From: Daucus carota subsp. sativus
Taxonomy: Eukaryota; Streptophyta; Magnoliopsida; Apiales; Apiaceae
Assembly (NCBI RefSeq): GCF_001625215.2
Contig: NC_030381.2
Coordinates: 43,336,689-43,400,688, forward strand
Reading direction: 5' to 3'
Length of the DNA: 64,000 nucleotides
Shown here: positions 44,126-56,547 of the stretch, in pieces
How the letters are laid out: each line of letters opens with the position of its first letter
Numbering within the stretch: the first letter of the stretch is position 1
Translations under genes and position numbers: made by a program
Notes under the pieces: model-generated
What the model was told of the DNA's origin: nothing
Seen by the model: the letters and a program-made list of their open reading frames with translations, nothing else
The model's database searches: none

Positions 44126-47100
44126 ATGACAAATCACAACCAGAAATGCATGCCAAAACGTATAATACTCGTGCGCCACGGCGAGAGCCAAGGAAACCTC
44201 GACGGAAGAGCTTACACGAACACACCGGACTACAAGATTCCCCTAACAGAATTAGGTATTCATCAGTCTAAACTAGCCGGAGAGAAGATCCGACGTGTCA
44301 TCTCCGACGACGATCGGCGGTTTAACTGGAAGGTGTACTTTTACGTGTCGCCGTATGAGAGGACTCGGGCGACGTTACGGGAGATCGGACGGTCGTTTAG
44401 TAAAGATAGTGTAATTGGGGCCAGAGAGGAGGTTAGGGTTAGAGAACAGGATTTTGGGAATTTTCAGGAGTCGGAGAGGATGAAGAGGATTAAAGAGACT
44501 AGGGAGAGGTATGGGAGGTTTTTCTATCGGTTTCCTGAAGGTGAATCGGCTGCTGATGTTTTCGATCGCGTTTCGAGTAAGATTTTTTATCCATTTCCAT
44601 ATATTTTGTGCACATTGTGTTTGCTTGTGCGTCGATTATGCTTGATGAGTAGAATAACTAAAGTATTGATATTTTAGGCTTCAGCAATTAATTTTTTTTT
44701 TTTTAAAAAGCATAGCATATATTGGAGAATTACAATTTATAGCATATTTGAGTTGCTATGCCCAAGTTATTACTGGTGGTGATGAGTATAAGACTCAGTT
44801 TTAACCCGATTAGCGAGTGGTGCCATGGAACCAAAAATTATTACAGAATATGGTTCAATTTCGTGACCATTCACTCTTAAACATGATCCAATTCACTAAA
44901 TCCAGTGATCCACATTTCTTAATGAAAAAAATTAAGAACACTACAAATAGGCAATACTAAAGAGAAAGAGAACAGGAAATTTTGAGGCTAACAGGTGAGT
45001 TCAGAGACAACTCTTAAGATTTTAGAGAAGGGACCGTTTTAGCAACAAAAAGTAAAGAAGAAGAAACCAATTGTTATCGTGGTGTCACTGAGGTGACCAC
45101 ATGTTGTCCATTATATCAAAAATCAAATTGGCCGTTAACAGGGTCCTGGTATTGGCCGTCATATCTGATTCATGTTAGATGATATTTTACTCACCATTTA
45201 CTCATGCCACATACTGGAATAACTTGTGTTCCATGTAACATTAATTATAAGACTATAAAGACTGAACTTGAAGGTTTACTTTTGTAAAGAATTAGTGGCG
45301 CTATTACTTCATGGGAATTGTGACCATTTGTGCTTTGGCTTGAGGCTGTCTCCATGTTTAACAAATCTGCATTAAAAACAAGAGCTTGGTGACGATTATG
45401 TGCTAAATCTCTATCAAGAATTTGGTAGAAGATATTCGTCTAGTTTCAATAATCTACTCTGCTGTATTGTTTTTTATTATATTAGGAGTGTAGAGAGAAA
45501 ATTAAGAAATAATGCAAGAAAAACTTCAAAAAAAGAAATTTCAGAGGTGATTTGGTGAAATATTATAAAGAAAGCTACCAATAGTCCTTTTGTGTTTTAT
45601 GGTTTTGATTAGGGGGTGGGGGGTGCGTGTAGCAGAAGAGTATTGAGCAAATGAAAGATGTAGATGTAATTAAACTGTTGTTGTGGGGAATGTAGTGATG
45701 CAACTAATTTGTGTCGGTTGATTTTAAAAAGTTATACATATTAAACTGAATTATATGAAGATAAAAGTAAAGGGGCTTAGAATGGAAAAGTACTTTATAT
45801 GCGAGATGCTTTTATAATATAAATGGTTAAAACTTGAGCTATTGATATGCTCCCTATCTATGATGGGATAGGGACCGGAACCTGCAATTTCAGTGTTACC
45901 TTAAACTTATTATGATCCCTAAAGCTGAATTTATAGAGTGAATTCTGCTTTAATCCTTAAGAACTGCGTATACTCTTTCCTGCTCTTATAAGTACACAAA
46001 TCTTTTTGTTGTTTTCTTCTAGGTTAGATATAAGAGCATATTGTAAAAAGCGAAGATCAGAACTTTTTTACATCCTCCTGGGTTCTTTGTTGCATAGTCT
46101 TATTTTTTTATTCATAGCCCGATCTTTTTAGTTTAGAGTTTTATATGCATTTTAATATACCATCCCAACCAACAAATTTCACAACAAACTGTGGCAAGAG
46201 AATAAAAAAATAATTCAAATTTCACTTATTAAAATATAATTAATTAATAAGATTATTAAGTATGATATGTTTTTGTAGTCAAGTTGAACATAAACTGTAG
46301 CAGTTCTTCCGCTTTTGATTCAGATCCAGTCAATCATTATATACCTTACAAAGAGGCAAGAAGGTGGTTCTGGAATCTGTGGGTACTTCGCTTTAATATT
46401 TTTCAGATAATAGAGAGCGGAGAGCTCTAGACATAAGTCCTCAAACAGTGTAAACTCTGCAATACTATTCAGGTTAATAATTTTTTCCTTAACCAAACCA
46501 CCACAAGGATATCAGTAATGTCGCCCAATGAAAGTTTGCTGGTTTTCTATTTTGTTAATCTTTCTGGTGCAAACTGCACTGTGTAGTTCATTGTGGTTTA
46601 TAGTTGGTTTTGTGACGGTGGCCAGTGGCCACTGTTCTTGGCAAGATTATATGTTTCACATTTTTAATTTCCGATGTAACTTGTGGCAAGTAGCCAGTTT
46701 ACAATATTTCAACCGTCAGTCAGTCGGTTTAAACTTTAAAAGAGAAAATGATAGATGAACCTCATCATGCTGCATGAGATACTAAGTCTGCAGTGAGAAT
46801 AAGGTGTAATGTCCCCTGTTATTAATTTTTTTCTAATTGTGTGTTACATTGAATGAAACCCCATGCTGCGTCTGCAGGTGACAGATGCCTCATCTTCTGT
46901 TTCCTCAATTTAAATTTGAACATGAGCCTCAAATGTGTGATATTTTAATTTTGAACAAGTCTAAAATGCACGAGATTTTCATCTCTACAATTAGGTGTGC
47001 TGAATATTTTTTTAAGATAGAAAATTCTGTTCTTCCATTTTTCTTAACATTTTTGTCATACTAGCTAATATGATTTAGACAATTCCACAAAAAGTCTGCA

Positions 47101-47798
47101 TGACCTCTCCCATAAATTTGCGCATATAAATACGCATTAAAGAAACTCTGTACCTAGATATAAAGATGGAGCTAATATCTAATGTCTGTGCAGGTTTCCT
47201 TGAATCCTTGTGGAGAGATATAGACATGAACCGGCTTCACCATAACCCCTCTGATGATTTGAACCTTGTAATTGTATCGCATGGGCTAGCTTCACGAGTT
47301 TTTCTTATGAAGTGGTTTAAGTGGACAGTTGAGCAATTCGAGGACCTAAACAATCTAGGAAATGCTGAGTTTCGAGTGATGCAATTAGGACGCGGTGGAG
47401 ATTACAGTCTTTCCATTCATCACAGCAAGGAAGAAATGGCTGGATGGGGACTTTCATCTGAAATGATAGCCGATCAACAATTCCGAGCTCAAGCTTGTAG
47501 GGGTTGTTGGAACGACAAATGTTCCTGGTACTACGATTCTTTTTTTGACAATCTAGTTAGGGAAACCGCAGGAGACCTTGGTGAGAACAAGGCAGAAATA
47601 AGATTAGAGGAAGTGCTAGAGTTTAGACCAGATGAGGAAGATCTTGAAGATGAGGAGGAACCTGGAGATGAGGAGGAACCTAGAGAAACCAAACCAAATG
47701 AGGAAATTCCTCAGACTCCCACTGCTGAGTCCATCCAAAACATCTGGAATCGTCTAAAACAATTTTCGTTATCTATGACAAAGAGAGAAAATCCGTGA
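44126..47798 (+). CDS. Histidine phosphatase, phosphoglycerate mutase-like (AT74 type)
   Basis: Two exons, 44126-44576 and 47194-47798, with a 2.6-kb intron, give 351 residues. The N-terminal core PKRIILVRHGESQGN has the phospho-accepting His18 of the RHG motif. SPYERTRATL provides the second Arg, and VSHG (His180) is the second catalytic His. CRGCW.DKCSWYY is followed by a strongly acidic tail (about 290-335, repeated DEEEP). It resembles the plant AT74/AT74H proteins; the substrate is not established. A true glycolytic mutase is unlikely because length and tail differ. Met9 (MPKRI) is an alternative start. Confidence 0.88.
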
Positions 47799-49634
47799 AG
47801 AGAGGAGCTCGATCCTTCCTAACCTTCCCCACCCAAATTTGATAATGAAGGAGGGGACACTTGAAAAACTATGCGACAGCTTGGTCTTCGAAGATATGGC
47901 ACTAGAAGCGGTAATTAGATAACAACAGAGGAAGAGTTATAAATCTTTGTGTAGGATATCAGACTTCATAGCATTGCAAGTAACTGTAATGAGTTAGCTT
48001 TATAGCTTTAGGTAACATATTCATTAATTGTACATGTAGGTGTTACTTGCTCACAAGTTTTTCCTTATCTGACAGAAGGTTTCAGGATTTTGGTTTTGTA
48101 CTAGTCATTGTAATCTGTCATTTATAAATTATAGCGGAAAACACTGCAACATCATCAGACAATTAGGCACAGTTCCGACTACTGAATCTGTTGTTCGTGT
48201 AGAAATTGAGAAAGAACTGCAGGCTGTTGATTTGTGTCTAGTCTGTATACCATTCTCTTCTTCCAGGGATGTTATAGATGTTGTTGATATGAACTGACTG
48301 GTGTCCTGGTGACATTGCTACTACTGTAATGCTAGAAGCATTTTCCTTGTTTGCTGAAAAAATTATTATAAACAAATCATAGAAAATTTTGTTGTTTCTT
48401 TGAAGCAAGTTTGTCCAATGTGGCTTATAACATCTAAAATCGTTTATGATGCTGAATTAGCATCACTCACGTCCTTAGCTGAAGTGCATAGAATGTGATC
48501 AATAAAAATTATAGAAAATATGTGAAAAGTTTCAAAAATTTCAACACTTCAATGGAATATTGTTCTTGTCTAGTAATTTAGTAATCCGCGGGACATAAAA
48601 TATATTTAGAATATTGTTCTTAAATAGTAATTTAGTCATCCATGAGATATATAATATATTTGAAAACTAAAAATGTTTTCAAATAATGAGTTGGTTGATT
48701 TTGATAGGATGTTGTCGGTCCCGACTATAAAAGAGTGCAAACAACCCAACTCAAAATATGCTATCAACGAGAACTAAAAACTGAGCTCATATCAAAATTC
48801 TCATTATCCAAAATTTGGACCGAGAATTTTCAAAATTTGGACTTTTTTATATGAATAAAATTCTTTGTCTGTGCCAGACAATTTTTTTTTACTATGTGTA
48901 TGTATGTATCAAATTTTATATTAGTATTACTTGAATCGATCTTCAACCACTATTATAAAGATTGAAAGTTGAGTTTTTAATAATATATTAAGAACTCAAA
49001 TTTTTTATGTAGCACCAAAGCCGTGAAATATGATGGGCATGATTATTATGAGTCCGTCGTTATCAAAGAAATAAGTATTAGCATATTCATAAAAACAAAA
49101 GAGAATACTATTTTTTGTATGCTGAAGGGCTGAAAACATAAAATTAACAGAATATCAAAATGTATTTTATTATGTGATCTATAACTAAAAGTATTTTATT
49201 GCTAGATTGCACATTATTTCCATAAACAACTTTATGTACGCATGTTTATCAAGAAAAACTGTAAAACAGAGACCGAGACTGCTTCTTCTTCACTCCGAAT
49301 CTCTCTACAACTGCTACAATTTCCGTGAAAAATCTTAACATTCCACTCCATATATATCGTTTCTGTCACTTTTTTGGGATCTGGGTCACCTTTTTCATCC
49401 CCTGAATATATCGAACACTAATTGCAAATTTATCAAACACCTTTGATGTGATTTTTTCCAAATCTCCCAACTTTTCTATACTTAGCAATGTAGATTTTAT
49501 TTCCACAAAAGGGTTCAGATATTTAGTTATGTAAAGAAATGCAGTTGTCTTAAAACTGGGGATTTTTCATATTTTGTACAAAATATGAACTGGGCTTTGA
49601 TTTTCTTGAAAGATTGAGGTTTTATTGGGACTTA
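47799..49634. other. 3' region and intergenic DNA before the DUF1068 gene
   Basis: The first 300-500 bases are a likely 3'UTR. The pair 'gtaatttagtaatcc' / 'gtaatttagtcatcc' near 48573 and 48627 is a small direct repeat ('aatattgttct' precedes each). 49260-49634 is the likely promoter and leader of the next gene. No other gene seen. Confidence 0.5.
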
Positions 49635-52502
49635 ATGGCTCACCCATCTGCTAATAAGATGTTTTGTAGTCCTGGGATCTTTAGATTGATTTTGTTTTTG
49701 GTGGGTTTGTGTTTTGTTGGTTATACTATGAGACAACAATTGTTTAGGCATAACAGTGGTGATGCAAGTGTGGGATCTTCATGTCCTGTGTGTCATTGTG
49801 ATTGCTCTGCAGAGACTACCCTTCCATTACCTTTAGGTGAGTCAAAATGTGGCTGCTTTATGAATGATATGTTTTTGTTGGTAAATGAAATGTATGTTGG
49901 TTTTCGGGATAGATGTTTTTTGTTTAAATAGACTGATCGTTGTTAGTCTCATTCGGATTTGTGTCGTATTGCAGTTGTGAAACTTTGAAATGCTGGTGTA
50001 CTGACACTAGATTATGAGCACTGTTATATCGTTTAAAAATTAGTTGTCATCTACATCTAGGTGTGTTAATAACTAATAAGCTGAGACTGTGCTTTACCTT
50101 AGACGAGACTGTAATCTTTTAGCACGTAAGCCACAAAGCGGCTTTCATAGGAGTAGGAACCCAGTAGAGGATGTGAGATCTCTCTGGAGATTAGTATAAA
50201 TTGAAAGCCTCTCAAGTCACAAGGTATAGTAGCAATCTTCTCCTGCACCACTAAGATAGGTAGATGATGATGAGGGAAAACATTTAGGAAATTTTGGTTA
50301 AATGCATTGACTGGTGAGCATTCTGGTTATATGCTGATTTTACACAGGAGAGAATGTTAAACTAAACTGCCCTGTTGCGGTTCGAAAACATCAATAATGG
50401 AATATACACAATATTATTATATTTTATATATAGTTATGGTACCATACTCTTTCTTTATGTATGCTGCATCTGCAGTCACTTCTCTTTATATATTAGCAAC
50501 ATGAGAGGATCAGTATTATCTGGTGTTTGACCAGTACAATGAATTTTACATCCACAGAGGTTTTACCCCTTCCCTTGTCAGCCAATCGTGGTCCATGATT
50601 TTCTCCTTTAAGGTGGCCGAAACTCAAAGGAAGTATGTAGTTTTTAACTGAAACGAGCTAAAATAAGCTCCGACTACTTGATAAGGTGGTTCCAACTAAC
50701 AACCTGCTGCCCGTTATCAATTATTTATGTTTAGTATCGTTTTCTTTGGCAAATACAGTAATTTGTTGGTTTGTCGCTTACTCTTGGGTTTCTTGTTGAC
50801 TTTTATTTTAGAATTAGACAAGGAACGAATAGAGGCTGTTATATGTGGGGAGGTTCTGCTTCATGTGTTCTTCATTTTGTTTCTTGTATGTGTGGTGACC
50901 GGTGGTGACTTTTTGTAGTTAACAAACTTCTGCTTAGATACATTTTGTTTATTTTTCAATGCTTGGATTAAAAACTTTTGATGGTTCTCAGTTCATATCA
51001 TCAAACTCACATTTTTTAACTTAAAAGATGTCTCTCTGTTTTTTTAGGAATTTCCAGCGGCACATTAGAAGGTCAGTCAAATTCACCTTCCCATGTCTAT
51101 TTTCTTTTCTGATTAGTAAGCATTATTATCGTTTTTATATCTAGTACTTTAATTTACAACAGAAGTGTTTGCAAACAGCAGATTTTTTACTTGATTAATA
51201 ATGTGCAGTCACAAATAGAGTTATAAGACTTAGATTGGATCGTAATTGGTAATAAAAAAATAGGTTTTTATCCTAGAATAACCGAGTACAAATAAGAGTG
51301 CTTCGTATAATAATTAGGATTTGCGAGTATCACTCAGCATTTGGTAGATTCAAAAGCAATTTCCAGTATGCAAATACATCAATGTCCCGGAAAACTGAAA
51401 GTCAGATCATGTCATGAAGAACTTGTGGAACCTTCTTCAGTGCCAGACAAAATTAGAAAAACTTATGCAAGAATCATCCCTGGCTACGTTTTCCAGTCGG
51501 CATCTGGTCACCCTCTGCTCAGAAGGTGGTAACTGCAGTATTCCTTCCTGTTTAGTCGCACATAGAACTATGAACTATAAATAGGAGATTTGAAACAGTG
51601 TACTTATCGGTAACTGGTTTGCATTCCTTTACGAAATACAGAAGTTATCATTTAGTCAAGGATCAAATATTGTTTCCAGTCTGCTTTTTGAAATCTGTCG
51701 AAAATAACTGTTTGATCAAAGTCGGAATGTTTTCATCTTATATAATATACCAGTACATTAAAATGATTCCACAGGTTTGTTGGTTTTCAACCTTATTTTT
51801 CTTAAATACGGGAACTTTTGTGAATGCTGACTTGCCAATACTCCCTCCGTCCCTCTGATTTCTATACACTTTCCTTTTCGGTATGTCCCATTCAATTCTA
51901 TACATTTCAAAACTTTCCCAAAATAGTAAAATTTTATATTATAAAAACCCCACCCACCCACTACTTTCATCTACTTTTCCAAATCTATCATTTAAATATT
52001 AATGGGTCCCACCACTTTACATACTTTCTTTTCTCTTTCTCATTACTTTACATTACTTTATACACTTTTCTTAATCTCCGTGTCCAGAAGAAGTGTATAT
52101 ATCCCAGTGGGACGGAGGGAGTATAAACTTTGGTTCATCCATTTTAAATGTGTTTATTTCTTTTCTGCCCTGTGTGTCATTGTGTTAACTTCATGAGCAG
52201 ACTGTGGAAAAGACAACCCAGAGACAAATGAGGAAATGAAGAAGGATGTAATAACTTTGCTTACAGAGGAGATCAGCTTGCAGAAGACTGTAATTGATGA
52301 TAACCTGGCACACACCAAGGCACTGATTATGGATGCAAGGAAATCTTCTTCGCACTATCAAAAAGAAGCAGAGAAGTGCAACACGGGAATGGAAACTTGT
52401 GAAGAAGCAAGGGAGAAGGCTGAAGCAGAACTTACAGAAGAGCGGAAGCTCTCTCTGTTATGGGAGAATCGAGCTCGTGAAAATGGATGGAGGGATAGAT
52501 AA
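49635..52502 (+). CDS. DUF1068 family Golgi membrane protein (NKS1/ELMO family)
   Basis: Three exons, 49635-49836, 51048-51071 (24 nt) and 52201-52502, give 175 residues. Order: MAHPSANK start; one transmembrane segment (IFRLILFLVGLCFVGYTM, about 16-33); a Cys-rich SCPVCHCDCSAE; then a luminal coiled coil ending KSSSHYQKEAEKCNTGMETC, EEAREKAEAEL and WENRARENGW. Arabidopsis relatives (NKS1/ELMO proteins) sit in the Golgi and scaffold homogalacturonan synthesis for cell adhesion (established for that family; inferred here). The start is the ATG at 49635; the in-frame opening upstream is TTG. Its last intron carries a Stowaway MITE. Confidence 0.88.
51841..52121. mobile_element. Stowaway MITE in the last intron of the DUF1068 gene
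   Basis: Left end CTCCCTCCGTCCCTCTGA, right end GGGACGGAGGGAG, flanked by TA on both sides (51839-51840, 52122-52123). The classic Stowaway terminus. It ends 79 bases before exon 3, close to the branch-point region. 281 bp, non-coding. Confidence 0.9.
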
Positions 52503-52824
52503 AGTGTTTAGTCGGTGAAATATACATATAAAATATCATAGATTACCAAGCCAATTTTTTTTTACATAAACATCAGTTCCATTGTATAGATTTATCTATT
52601 AGTGTTCTTCACTGTTTCTATTAGTCACGTCTTTCATAGTTTTAATAATCAATCTATAGTTTGAAGCTATTAATATTTGGAATGTGAATCGTAGTTTACA
52701 TAGCATTCCTGTACTTGCGTTTTCAACCGAACTGACTTGATAATTGTTTTACCCTTTTCACTTGTCATTAACCATCTTCTTAGTCTTTCTCCTCTTTCGA
52801 GTGAAAAAATCATCTGCGTTGTCA

Positions 52825-53202
52825 TTACTTTATTTTCTTTGGAGCTCTAGCTGGGGATGCAACATCACTGCTTTCTTGCTTCTTTCCACCATCTGCATTT
52901 GTATTAGCATGACAAACAGCCCTGCCATTGTTGATGCGATTACCTAATATCACCGGCTTGGTGGCCTGTGCTACAATTATCTGCAGGATGACTGTGAGAA
53001 GCTTGTGACATATTAGCATTCCCAAGCATCCTAGAGTAAAAGGCTTCAAGCCTACTGCAGGTAAACTGTTCCTGACGAAATCGGCAAATTTATGATAAAC
53101 ATCATGAAGATGGAGATAATTTCTGTTTTCATTTATGATTTGATGCAGTTCTTTAAAGGGACTATAAGACCAAAGGCTGAGAGATATCATATTGTCACAC
53201 AA
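52825..53202 (-). other. Unassigned open frame, possible gene fragment
   Basis: A 125-codon minus-strand frame whose last ~40 residues (NGRAVCHANTNADGGKKQES, then SDVASPARAPKKIK) look protein-like: a basic tail and balanced composition. In the next frame upstream a second natural-looking stretch occurs (RMLGNANMSQASHSHPADNC), as if a frameshift separated two parts of one old gene. I recognise no family. It could be a decayed 3' gene end or chance. Confidence 0.3.
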
Positions 53203-53414
53203 GAGAACTTAAACTTCTCTTGTGCAAGTAATAATTTTCAAGTAATGGTATGTTTTACTTGGGGGGGAACCTACACTTAGAAATATAAAGGTGGAGTGAA
53301 GTGAGAGGAAGCAATTGCTTGTGCTTTGCTCCTTGCTTTATGTTTGCTTAAAGACATATGTAATTACAAAAAGCTTTAAAGTGAAATTCTCCCCACAAAA
53401 GGGAATCCACCAAA

Positions 53415-54187
53415 TAGGGCTGTTCACGAACCGAGCCGAGCCGAGTTTTGACCGAACCGAGCTTTAATTTTTTTTCTGACGAGTCGAGCCGAGCCGAGCT
53501 TTTTTATCGAACAAAAATTGTGTTCAAGCTCGGCTCGTTAACTAACAAGCCGAACACGAGCTTGTTCGCGAACAAATACAAGCCGAGCCGAGTCGAGTCG
53601 AGTCGAGCCGAGCTAGAAAAAAAATAAAGACAAACCGCTAGTTGACTCTTAAAATAGCTAACCAAATAATTTTAATTTTTTTGAAACTTTGTTTATATCA
53701 CTAAAATGTATATATGTTAACATCCATACGGTTGGATCGGTAAGAAATATTTTTTAAAAAATTGAAACACTAATTTAGGATTAAACACTAGTTAGCGGTA
53801 TTAGTTAACCTTCTACTTGACTGTTAAAATAGCAAACCATATAAAATTATTATTTTCCGAAATTTTGGTTACATCACTAAAATATATATATATAAATTAT
53901 ATGTTGAATTCTGAGTTCAATAACATATATAAATTATAAAAAAAACCCTAAAAATATTACATTTTTTCGAGCTTTAACGAGCCGAGCTCGAGCCGAGCGA
54001 GCTCGAGTCGAGCTCGAGCCGAGCTCGAGCCGAACATACTAAAAGCTCGGCTCGAGCTCGTTTACTTAACGAACAATTTTTTGTGTTCGAGCTCGAGCTC
54101 GTTAACTTAACGAGCCGAGCCGAACGAGCTCTTAACGAGCCGAACTCGAGCTTGTTCGCGAACAGCTCGGTTCGTTAAACAGCCCTA
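53415..54187. mobile_element. hAT-type MITE with perfect 8-bp duplication and GAGCC-rich arms
   Basis: The left end TAGGGCTGTTCACGAACCGA and the right end, inverted, TAGGGCTGTTTAACGAACCG, are flanked on both sides by CCACCAAA (53407-53414 and 54188-54195). An 8-bp duplication marks hAT transposition. Both arms are packed with GAGCC/CGAGCT repeats, unlike the AT-rich middle. 773 bp, non-coding. Confidence 0.9.
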
Positions 54188-54834
54188 CCACCAAACATAC
54201 AAGATCAAACTCCACCTGTTGTGGTCTTCAGCTGGAATTGTTTCCATTTCAACAACTATCCCTTGGGTGAAGTCAATGCCATTATAGTGCCTTGCCTCTA
54301 TTATACATTGTGGAAACAAGATAATTTTCTCTTTGCGAACAACAGGGTAATTTGTGAGGAAACATCAATGGAAGCAAAGTCATCGAATGTTGTATAATTA
54401 AAACCTTTTCCAGCTTCATAGTTTTTTCCGGCATAAGTGACCCTTTGTTAGGTAAAGGTAATACCGTGCATCGAAAATACATATGCGAGACCATTGGTTT
54501 TGTACCAGAGCATGATTACAACCTTGAAGAACTAATAAAACTGACTGCGATTCTTGACTAAGATTTGTGCTTTATTTGCAACATTCATGAAAACAGAAAA
54601 AAGTTTGCCCATCATAGTAACAAATAACATTCTCAGAATCAAGTTCAGATTTAAACTATATATGGTCATTTCCTATTTATTACCAAAAACTTAGGTAGCC
54701 AACTGTAAATAATCGGCCAAAACTCATTCCCGGCACTGCAGAACAATTTCAGGGAATGTCAAGTACGACCTGGTTACAATTTAGTCGGTCCAAGAAGTTT
54801 TCTACGGTCCAGGGAAATTCTAAAAGAAAATCAT

Positions 54835-55684
54835 CTATTTGCCAAATTCCCAGAGGACACCTCCTCCATCCTCTGCAAGAGCAGTGAACAAATGTCAGCT
54901 CTGTATTATGGAAGTAGTGAAGCAGCAAATGCAATAAAAAATATGACAACCAACAAGAGTAGGAATTAACTAAGTAAACAATGATATATGTGACCAGAAA
55001 CTTTTCTGCTTATATCTTGGTGTGCTTCTCTGCTCTGGCTATGAGAGTGTTTATACTATTAGGATATCTCTCTATCGATAAATAAATGTCTTAAATCTAT
55101 CTCCGCCTTTTCTTTTCTATTAGAGAAACACTTTCAAGTTTGTAAACGAAGAATATATGAAAAAACCAACCCCCTTAGTCTATCATGTAGTTGTTGCATG
55201 CAATCAATTGCACATCTCGCGTGCAAGTAGATGCCTCACTAGAACGAATCAATGCAACACTTAAGTCAGTTACATTACATAGCTGCACTTGGTAAACCAA
55301 ATCAGAGGAGATTGTCCTATTCACATATTCAATTAGACAATACGATACCAAAAGTTCATTCAAGCATTGTAACAAACACACGCTAAACATATGATCATAT
55401 GAACAAATCCATAAGTACAAAGTGTAGATACCTTTCACTTTCTTGTTGATCCAAATTTCCGCAAGCATTCCAGCTCCAATACCACCAAGAATCCACGATC
55501 CATAAAACGCAATAGCTGAAGGAATCGATTTACGAGGAAGAAAATAACAATCCGGAATATGCCTAACCTTTTTCGGAAGCCTTTTCTTCACAGCAGACTC
55601 AAGACTCTGCTCATCAGCCACTGACTTACCAATGCTTTTCCACTCACTCCCCTTCAAAGTGCCCTTAACCTCTTCAGTTTCCAT
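54835..55684 (-). CDS. Small single-pass membrane protein, unrecognised
   Basis: Exon 1 is 55684-55432 and exon 2 is 54872-54835, giving 96 residues. It begins METEEVKG; a basic middle (VKKRLPKKVRHIPDCYFLPR) precedes a hydrophobic Gly-rich segment (SAIAFYGSWILGGIGAGMLA, about 56-75), then INKKVKEDGGGVLWEFGK. The layout (basic region, short GxxxG-like membrane helix, conserved-looking tail) suggests a small organelle membrane protein, perhaps mitochondrial, but I do not recognise the family. The 5'UTR probably contains an intron (donor CAG|GTTTGT near 56020, acceptor near 55716). It diverges from the kinesin gene. Confidence 0.75.
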
Positions 55685-56059
55685 ATCAAATTATTTCTTT
55701 AACACTCAGTTCTGTTCAAAGCAACAACAAATTATAACACTAACACGCATCATATACAACACAGAGCTGGTAGATAGATCATTGTAAATTTGTAATGCAA
55801 ATCTAAAATACTCATTTTGCTACCATAACATTTATATCGATAAAAATGTACTCTACAAATGTAACCGAATTTGTGGCATAAACCCTAGATAAACCTCCTT
55901 AAATTTTCATAATCATGCTTATAAACAACATAATCACATGAAACTTCATGAAGAACAAATCTATTTCTTGTAACAACATATAAAATTAGAATCAGTTATT
56001 TGCCTTAATCACAAACCTGTTTCGTAAAGCCAAATTATTCCTCCCTTTCTATGACTACA

Positions 56060-56340
56060 CTAACACACAATTGATTCGGGATTAACAGTTGTACAATTAT
56101 ATAGGGAATATCAAATAAAAAGTTACATAAATAAATAATAAATCAATAAAAAGTTAAATAGTCAAGTGAAATCAATTAAAATATATTATTATATTATATA
56201 TTAAATAAGTTTAAATCGCAGACTACGAATAAACAAGCACTCTTTACTTCAAAAAAACAAGCACTCTAAAAAATTTAAAGGCGGCAAAATCAAACCTATA
56301 TAAATACCGAATCAAAGTCTCTTAAATCACATTTTGCATT
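56060..56340. promoter_or_regulatory. Short bidirectional promoter (small membrane protein / KIN-1)
   Basis: A minus-strand TATATAA at 56103-56097 faces the small membrane-protein gene, and a plus-strand TATATAAA at 56297-56304 faces the kinesin gene, about 200 bases apart. The intervening DNA is AT-rich with no other clear motif. Inferred from motif position. Confidence 0.5.
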
Positions 56341-56360
56341 CAAATTTTATGAATTTACAT

Positions 56361-56378
56361 AGAGAGAGAGAGAGAGAG
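56361..56378. repeat. GA microsatellite in the KIN-1 leader
   Basis: (AG)9 just downstream of the predicted TATA box and start site; GA runs are common in plant 5' leaders. Confidence 0.8.
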
Positions 56379-56547
56379 TTGAAGCATTCCGGTCAAAATT
56401 TTCAGTCAGGTCCAAATTCATACTTACAACTAGTAATTTGTACTTGTTATTTTACTCGATTAGTATAATGTTGCATGATTTTTTCTTTGATTTTGCTTTC
56501 GTATAGGTTTGTAATCAGTTATCGAAGCTTCGGAGCTGGATTAATCG

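Larger units (their letters stand above)
52503..54834. other. Intergenic region with a hAT-type MITE
   Basis: Holds the 3' region of the DUF1068 gene, the unassigned frame at 52825-53202, the MITE at 53415-54187 and the 3' region of the small membrane-protein gene. No other gene is supportable. Confidence 0.5.
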
